DNA from: Zhengella mangrovi
GTDB taxonomy: Bacteria > Pseudomonadota > Alphaproteobacteria > Rhizobiales > Rhizobiaceae
DNA length: 64,000 bases
NCBI RefSeq assembly: GCF_002727065.1
Contig: NZ_PDVP01000016.1
Coordinates: forward strand, 1 to 64,000
Direction: 5' to 3'
Made by a program: the position numbers and the translations under genes. Shown one piece after another: positions 60,058 to 64,000 of the stretch (position 1 is the stretch's first letter; each line of letters starts with the position of its first letter). The notes under the pieces were generated by a model. It was not told the DNA's origin, did no database searches, and was given only the letters and a program-made list of their open reading frames with translations.

Positions 60058-60762
60058 TCAGCCCATGCCTTCGGCGACCGCATCGACCTTCGGCCGTGCC
60101 ATCGGCAATTGGTCACCGGTGATCATGTAGAAGGCGTTTTCCGCGATATTGGTCACGTGGTCGCCGATACGCTCGATGTTCTTGGCGCAGAACAGCAGAT
60201 GTGTGCAGGCCGAGATCTTGCGCGGGTCTTCCATCATGTAGGTCAGCAGCTCGCGGAAGACCGACGTGTAGGCCATGTCGATCTGCTCATCGCGGTTTCG
60301 GATCTCCTCGATCTCGTCGGCCCGCCGGCTGACGTAGACATCGATGATGTCGTTGACCTGCTTGCGGGCGAGATCGGCCATCTTCTCGATGCCGAAGTTC
60401 GGCTCGCGCATCACCACCATCTCGCCGATCGAGCCGACCCGCTTGCAGGTGCTCTTGGCGAGATCACCGATCCGCTCCAGGTCGCCGGCCATGCGCATCG
60501 CGCCCACGGCGAAGCGCAGGTCCTGGCCCATCGGCTGGCGCTTGCCGATCAGCGTCACGGCGCGGTCGTCGAGATCGCGCTGCATCTGGTCCATCAGGCG
60601 GTCTTCCGAAATGACCCGCTGGGCCAGCGCCGTATCGCCGGTCAGCAGGGCCCGCGTCGCCATGTCCACCATTTCGCCGGCGCGCTCGCCCATGGAACGG
60701 ATCATGGCGTCAATCGCGTCGAGTTCCTCGTCGAACGAGGTCACGGTATGGTCTGTCATCAC
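60058..60762 (-). CDS. phoU: phosphate signalling protein PhoU
   Basis: A 234-residue all-helical PhoU with two repeats of the (E/D)xxxD metal-binding type (MGERAGEMVDMATRALL, RIGDLAKS; and ERIGDHVTNIAENAFYM). It links the Pst transporter to PhoR/PhoB. It lies between pstB and phoB; the stop is 15 bases before the phoB start. Confidence 0.96.
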   Translation of the reverse strand: MMTDHTVTSFDEELDAIDAMIRSMGERAGEMVDMATRALLTGDTALAQRVISEDRLMDQMQRDLDDRAVTLIGKRQPMGQDLRFAVGAMRMAGDLERIGDLAKSTCKRVGSIGEMVVMREPNFGIEKMADLARKQVNDIIDVYVSRRADEIEEIRNRDEQIDMAYTSVFRELLTYMMEDPRKISACTHLLFCAKNIERIGDHVTNIAENAFYMITGDQLPMARPKVDAVAEGMG

Positions 60763-60784
60763 TCAGTCTCCGGGAAGGGGCGGC

Positions 60785-61612
60785 TCAGCCGAAGCGGCCG
60801 GTGATATAGTCCTGGGTCCGCTTGTCGTCCGGGTTCGTGAACATCTTGTCCGTCGGCCCCTCTTCGACCAGGACCCCGAGATGGAACATGGCGGTGCGCT
60901 GGGAAACGCGCGCGGCCTGCTGCATGGAATGGGTCACGATGACGATCGTGTAGTTTTCCTTCAGCTCGTCGATCAGTTCTTCCACCTTGGCCGTGGCGAT
61001 CGGATCGAGCGCCGAGCAGGGCTCGTCCATCAGGATGACCTCTGGCGACACCGCGATGGCCCGCGCGATGCACAGGCGCTGCTGCTGGCCGCCCGAAAGG
61101 CCCGTGCCCGGCTCGTCGAGCCGGTCCTTGACCTCTTCGAAAAGGCCGGCCTTCTGCAGGCTCGTGACCACGATCTCGTCGAGGTCCGCCTTCGATCTGG
61201 CCAGCCCGTGAATCTTCGGTCCGTAGGCGATGTTCTCACGAATCGACTTCGGGAAGGGATTGGGCTTCTGGAACACCATGCCGACCCGTGCGCGCAGTTC
61301 GACCACGTCGACGGCCTTGTCGTAGATGTCCTCGTTGTCCAGCGTGATCTTCCCCGCCACGCGGCAGATGTCGATCGTGTCGTTCATCCGGTTGAGACAG
61401 CGCAGGAAGGTAGACTTGCCGCAACCCGACGGCCCGATCAGAGCCATGACCTGGTTCTCGCGGACATCCAGGTCGACATCGTAGAGCGCCTGCTTTTCGC
61501 CGTAGTAGACGCAGACCTTCTCGCCGCGCATCTTCAGCGGATGGGTTTCGTTTTGTGCCATCGACTTGTCTTTGAGTGCTTCTTCAATCTGGGTTTCGGT
61601 ACGCATGTTCAT
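60785..61612 (-). CDS. pstB: phosphate ABC transporter ATPase (PstB)
   Basis: A 275-residue PstB: Walker [21 protein letters not shown]-loop [13 protein letters not shown], signature [14 protein letters not shown], Walker [13 protein letters not shown] and H-loop VTHSMQQA. It starts 22 bases after the pstA stop. Confidence 0.97.
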   Translation of the reverse strand: MNMRTETQIEEALKDKSMAQNETHPLKMRGEKVCVYYGEKQALYDVDLDVRENQVMALIGPSGCGKSTFLRCLNRMNDTIDICRVAGKITLDNEDIYDKAVDVVELRARVGMVFQKPNPFPKSIRENIAYGPKIHGLARSKADLDEIVVTSLQKAGLFEEVKDRLDEPGTGLSGGQQQRLCIARAIAVSPEVILMDEPCSALDPIATAKVEELIDELKENYTIVIVTHSMQQAARVSQRTAMFHLGVLVEEGPTDKMFTNPDDKRTQDYITGRFG

Positions 61613-61634
61613 GTCGGCGCTCCGTGGGATCCGG

Positions 61635-62966
61635 TCACCAGCGCCGCTCGAAGCGTCGACGCAGTATGATGGCGGTAATGTTCATGATCGCAAGGAAAAT
61701 CAGGAGAATGATGATCCCGCCCCAGGCCCGCTCGTAGAACGCCGGGTCCGCCCGCTTGGCCCATTCGAAGATCTGTGCCGGCATGGCGGAATTGGGGTGC
61801 AGGAAACCGTCGGCGATGCCGTCGGGATAGTTGGAGGCGATGAAGCCCACCATGCCGATGAGCAGCAGCGGCGCGGTTTCGCCGAGCGCCTGCGCCAGGC
61901 CGATGATCGTGCCGGTGAGGATGCCCGGCATGGCGAGCGGCAGCACGTGGTGGAAGACCGCCTGCATCTTCGAGGCGCCAATACCGAGCGCACCCTCGCG
62001 AATGGATGGCGGCACGGCCTTCAGCGAGGCCCGGGTCGAGATGATGATGGTCGGCAGCGTCATCAGCGTCAGCACGAGGCCACCGACGAGCGGTGCCGAC
62101 TGCGGGAGATTGGCGAACTGGATGAAGGCCGCCAGGCCGAGAATGCCGAACACGATGGACGGCACGGCCGCCAGGTTGGCGATGTTCACCTCGATCAGGT
62201 CGGTCCATCGGTTCTGCGGCGCGAATTCCTCCAGGTAGATCGACGCGGCAACGCCGATCGGCAGGGCCAGGAACAGCACCACCAGCATCATGAACAGCGA
62301 ACCCAGCATGGAGACGCCGATGCCGGCCTGTTCCGGACGCGAGTCCGAAGCGTCAGACCCGGTGATGAAATCCCAGTTGAAATGCTTCACCACGGTTCCG
62401 TCGGCCTTCATCTGGTCGACGAGGTCGAGGTGCCCGGCATCGAGGTTCTTGTCCTCGGCCAGCGCGGCGCGGGTGACGCGTCCCTTGAGATATCCGTCGA
62501 CACGCGACGAGGCGAGAAACTGGAAGTCGATCGTCTTGCCGGCATCGCCCGGGTTCGCCAGGACATGCTCGCGAAGCTGGGCCGCGGCGCTGGACGACAG
62601 GATGTCGCCGAGTTTGCGCGGATCGGTGAACTCCGTCTTGTAGCCGGCGGCCATGATCTTGTCGGCAAGGGCAGCCTCGATCATGGCGCGGTACTTCGAC
62701 GTCTTGACGACGGACTTCTCCGCCGCGGCGATCTGCTCGGCGTTGAGCGGGATCGAAACCTTGACGAACGTCTGCTGGAAGGCGCCGACGCCATTGGTGA
62801 TGATCGAAAAGAGCAGCGCGACAAGGAAGAATAGGCCGATCGCGATGGCGACGATGCCGTAGAGCTTGAACCGGGCTTCGGCGGCGTTGCGCGCTTTCGT
62901 CCGCTTGGCCGTCTCGTCGGCATTCGGGCGTCCGGACGGCAGGAGGCCGGTGGTCACGTCGGTCAT
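61635..62966 (-). CDS. pstA: phosphate ABC transporter permease (PstA), extended form
   Basis: A 443-residue PstA, longer than the ~290 of E. coli because of an N-terminal domain (1-180, DUF3333-like) with one membrane helix, typical of alphaproteobacteria. The transport domain begins near [36 protein letters not shown]. The start overlaps the pstC stop by 4 bases (ATGA). Confidence 0.95.
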   Translation of the reverse strand: MTDVTTGLLPSGRPNADETAKRTKARNAAEARFKLYGIVAIAIGLFFLVALLFSIITNGVGAFQQTFVKVSIPLNAEQIAAAEKSVVKTSKYRAMIEAALADKIMAAGYKTEFTDPRKLGDILSSSAAAQLREHVLANPGDAGKTIDFQFLASSRVDGYLKGRVTRAALAEDKNLDAGHLDLVDQMKADGTVVKHFNWDFITGSDASDSRPEQAGIGVSMLGSLFMMLVVLFLALPIGVAASIYLEEFAPQNRWTDLIEVNIANLAAVPSIVFGILGLAAFIQFANLPQSAPLVGGLVLTLMTLPTIIISTRASLKAVPPSIREGALGIGASKMQAVFHHVLPLAMPGILTGTIIGLAQALGETAPLLLIGMVGFIASNYPDGIADGFLHPNSAMPAQIFEWAKRADPAFYERAWGGIIILLIFLAIMNITAIILRRRFERRW

Positions 62967-64000
62967 TCGTACTGCTCCCGGTACTTGCGAACGATGTAGA
63001 GCGCGAGGATGTTAAGCCCCAGCGTGATGACGAACAGCGTCATCCCGAGCGCAAAGGCGACCAGGGCTTCCGGCGAGGCGAAGTCGGCGTCACCGGTCAG
63101 CTGGCTGACGATCTTGGCGGTCACCGTCGTCATGGCATCGAACGGGTTGAGCGACAGCCGCGCGGCAGCGCCGGCGCCAAGCACGACGATCATCGTTTCG
63201 CCGATGGCGCGCGAGGCCGCCAGCAGGATGGCGCCGACGATGCCCGGAAGTGCCGCCGGCAGGACCACCTGCTTGATCGTTTCGGAATGGGTGGCGCCAA
63301 GGCCCAGCGATCCGTCGCGCATGGCCTGCGGCACTGCGTTGATGATGTCGTCGGACAGCGACGAGACGAACGGGATCAGCATGATGCCCATGACGAGGCC
63401 GGCCGTCATGACGGCGGTTCCCGCCTGCATCCAGCCGACCGTATTGTCGCCGAAGACGCTGAGCAGCAGCGGACCGACGGTCAGCAGCGCGAACAGGCCG
63501 TAAACGATGGTCGGGATGCCTGCCAGCACTTCCAGCAGCGGCTTGGCGAAATTGCGCACCATCGGGCTGGCATATTCCGAAAGGTAGATCGCAGCCATCA
63601 GGCCGATCGGGACGGCGACCGCCAGCGCGATGAAGGAAATGTAGAGCGTGCCCCACAGGAGCGGCAGGATGCCGAGCTCCGACCCGCCGCCGAAACTCGG
63701 GACCCAGGTCAGGCCGAAGAAGAAGTCGGTCGCCGGGTAAAGGCCGAAGAACTCGATGGTGTTGAAGATCAGCGACAGCACGATGCCGACGGTGGTCAGG
63801 ATCGCGATCGATGCGGCCGCGATCAGCAGGCCCTTGACGAAGGCTTCCACCGTGTTGCGGGCGCGGAAGCGCGGTGCGATCTGGCGCCAGGCCATGACGA
63901 ACCCGCCAAGCGCCAGCACCACCGAGACAATGGCCAGCGACAGGGAGCCGGTCGCGGTCAGGGCCCGGTAGCGTTGCGCGGCCTTCAGGACCTCGGGGCG
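62963..64000 (-). CDS. pstC: phosphate ABC transporter permease (PstC), 5' end outside the window
   Basis: At least 345 codons of PstC, open to the right edge without a stop in the reading frame, so the start is outside the window. Features are IPTIVYGLFALLTVGP, the conserved permease loop GSLGLGATHSETIKQVVLPAALPGIVGAILLA and a long N-terminal extension. Methionine at 63922 is internal: the reading frame continues with protein-like sequence (LKAAQRYRALTATGSLSLA). A pstS gene and the pho box would lie further right. Confidence 0.93.
   Translation of the reverse strand, partial: RPEVLKAAQRYRALTATGSLSLAIVSVVLALGGFVMAWRQIAPRFRARNTVEAFVKGLLIAAASIAILTTVGIVLSLIFNTIEFFGLYPATDFFFGLTWVPSFGGGSELGILPLLWGTLYISFIALAVAVPIGLMAAIYLSEYASPMVRNFAKPLLEVLAGIPTIVYGLFALLTVGPLLLSVFGDNTVGWMQAGTAVMTAGLVMGIMLIPFVSSLSDDIINAVPQAMRDGSLGLGATHSETIKQVVLPAALPGIVGAILLAASRAIGETMIVVLGAGAAARLSLNPFDAMTTVTAKIVSQLTGDADFASPEALVAFALGMTLFVITLGLNILALYIVRKYREQYE

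Noticed and set aside
1-64000. CRISPR arrays, insertion sequences, phage genes
   Set aside because: No regularly spaced repeats, no transposase or phage-like proteins among the credible coding regions.

Overview
The window is high-GC DNA from an alphaproteobacterium, most likely of the Rhizobiales/Hyphomicrobiales type. The clues are the order pstC-pstA-pstB-phoU-phoB, a PstA with a long N-terminal extension, many solute-binding-protein transporters (two branched-chain-type ABC or BMP systems, one TRAP, one cyanate/nitrate-type ABC), a thioredoxin-2 and a RibB protein with a degenerate RibA half. No insertion sequence, CRISPR array, rRNA or complete tRNA was seen. The left edge carries a 3' fragment of a tRNA-Arg(CCT) gene preceded by AT-rich DNA. 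This is best read as the right attachment site of an integrated element lying outside the window.

Layout. 1-3.9 kb: tRNA fragment, an exported hypothetical protein, a secreted FG-GAP repeat protein and a gene-poor stretch with a possible gene remnant. 3.9-17 kb: a long minus-strand operon (metallo-beta-lactamase hydrolase, FAD oxidase, LeuC/LeuD-like hydro-lyase, isocitrate-lyase-superfamily lyase, complete Liv-type ABC importer, odd double alpha/beta-hydrolase). It faces an IclR regulator and a crotonase, and looks like an uptake-and-degradation module for an unknown organic acid. 17-22 kb: an SldBA-like PQQ polyol dehydrogenase pair, then a radical-SAM/UdgX DNA-repair pair. 22-30 kb: a TRAP transporter operon with MlrC-, ornithine-cyclodeaminase-, alpha/beta-hydrolase- and DadA-like enzymes, controlled by a divergent XRE-cupin regulator with a tandem palindromic operator. 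30.4-32.3 kb: a secreted M23 peptidase sharing its C-terminal module with the FG-GAP protein.

32.4-38.1 kb: a cyanate uptake and degradation operon (ABC transporter plus cyanase) facing a degenerate NtrC-like regulator. 38.3-43.7 kb: a cation efflux protein, thioredoxin-2, a ferric-reductase-like flavocytochrome with a 32-residue membrane protein, an orphan metal-binding protein and RibB(A). 43.8-49.7 kb: a BMP-type nucleoside/base ABC importer with a cytosine-deaminase-like amidohydrolase. 50-51.8 kb: a small lipoprotein, a DUF4287 protein and an AbrB-family membrane protein. 52-59.3 kb: a cobalamin riboswitch followed by one operon with the outer-membrane receptor, ABC importer and its own TonB-ExbB-ExbD energy supply. 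59.4-64 kb: phoB, phoU, pstB, pstA and the 3' part of pstC, running off the right edge.

The most unusual items are the lyase/hydro-lyase catabolic operon with its nucleophile-swapped hydrolase, the C-terminal module shared by two otherwise unrelated secreted proteins, the degenerate enhancer-binding-protein-like regulator beside the cyanate operon with two clear dyads, the radical SAM plus DUF4130-UdgX pair, and the tRNA attachment-site scar. All function calls come from reading the sequence; no database search was run.
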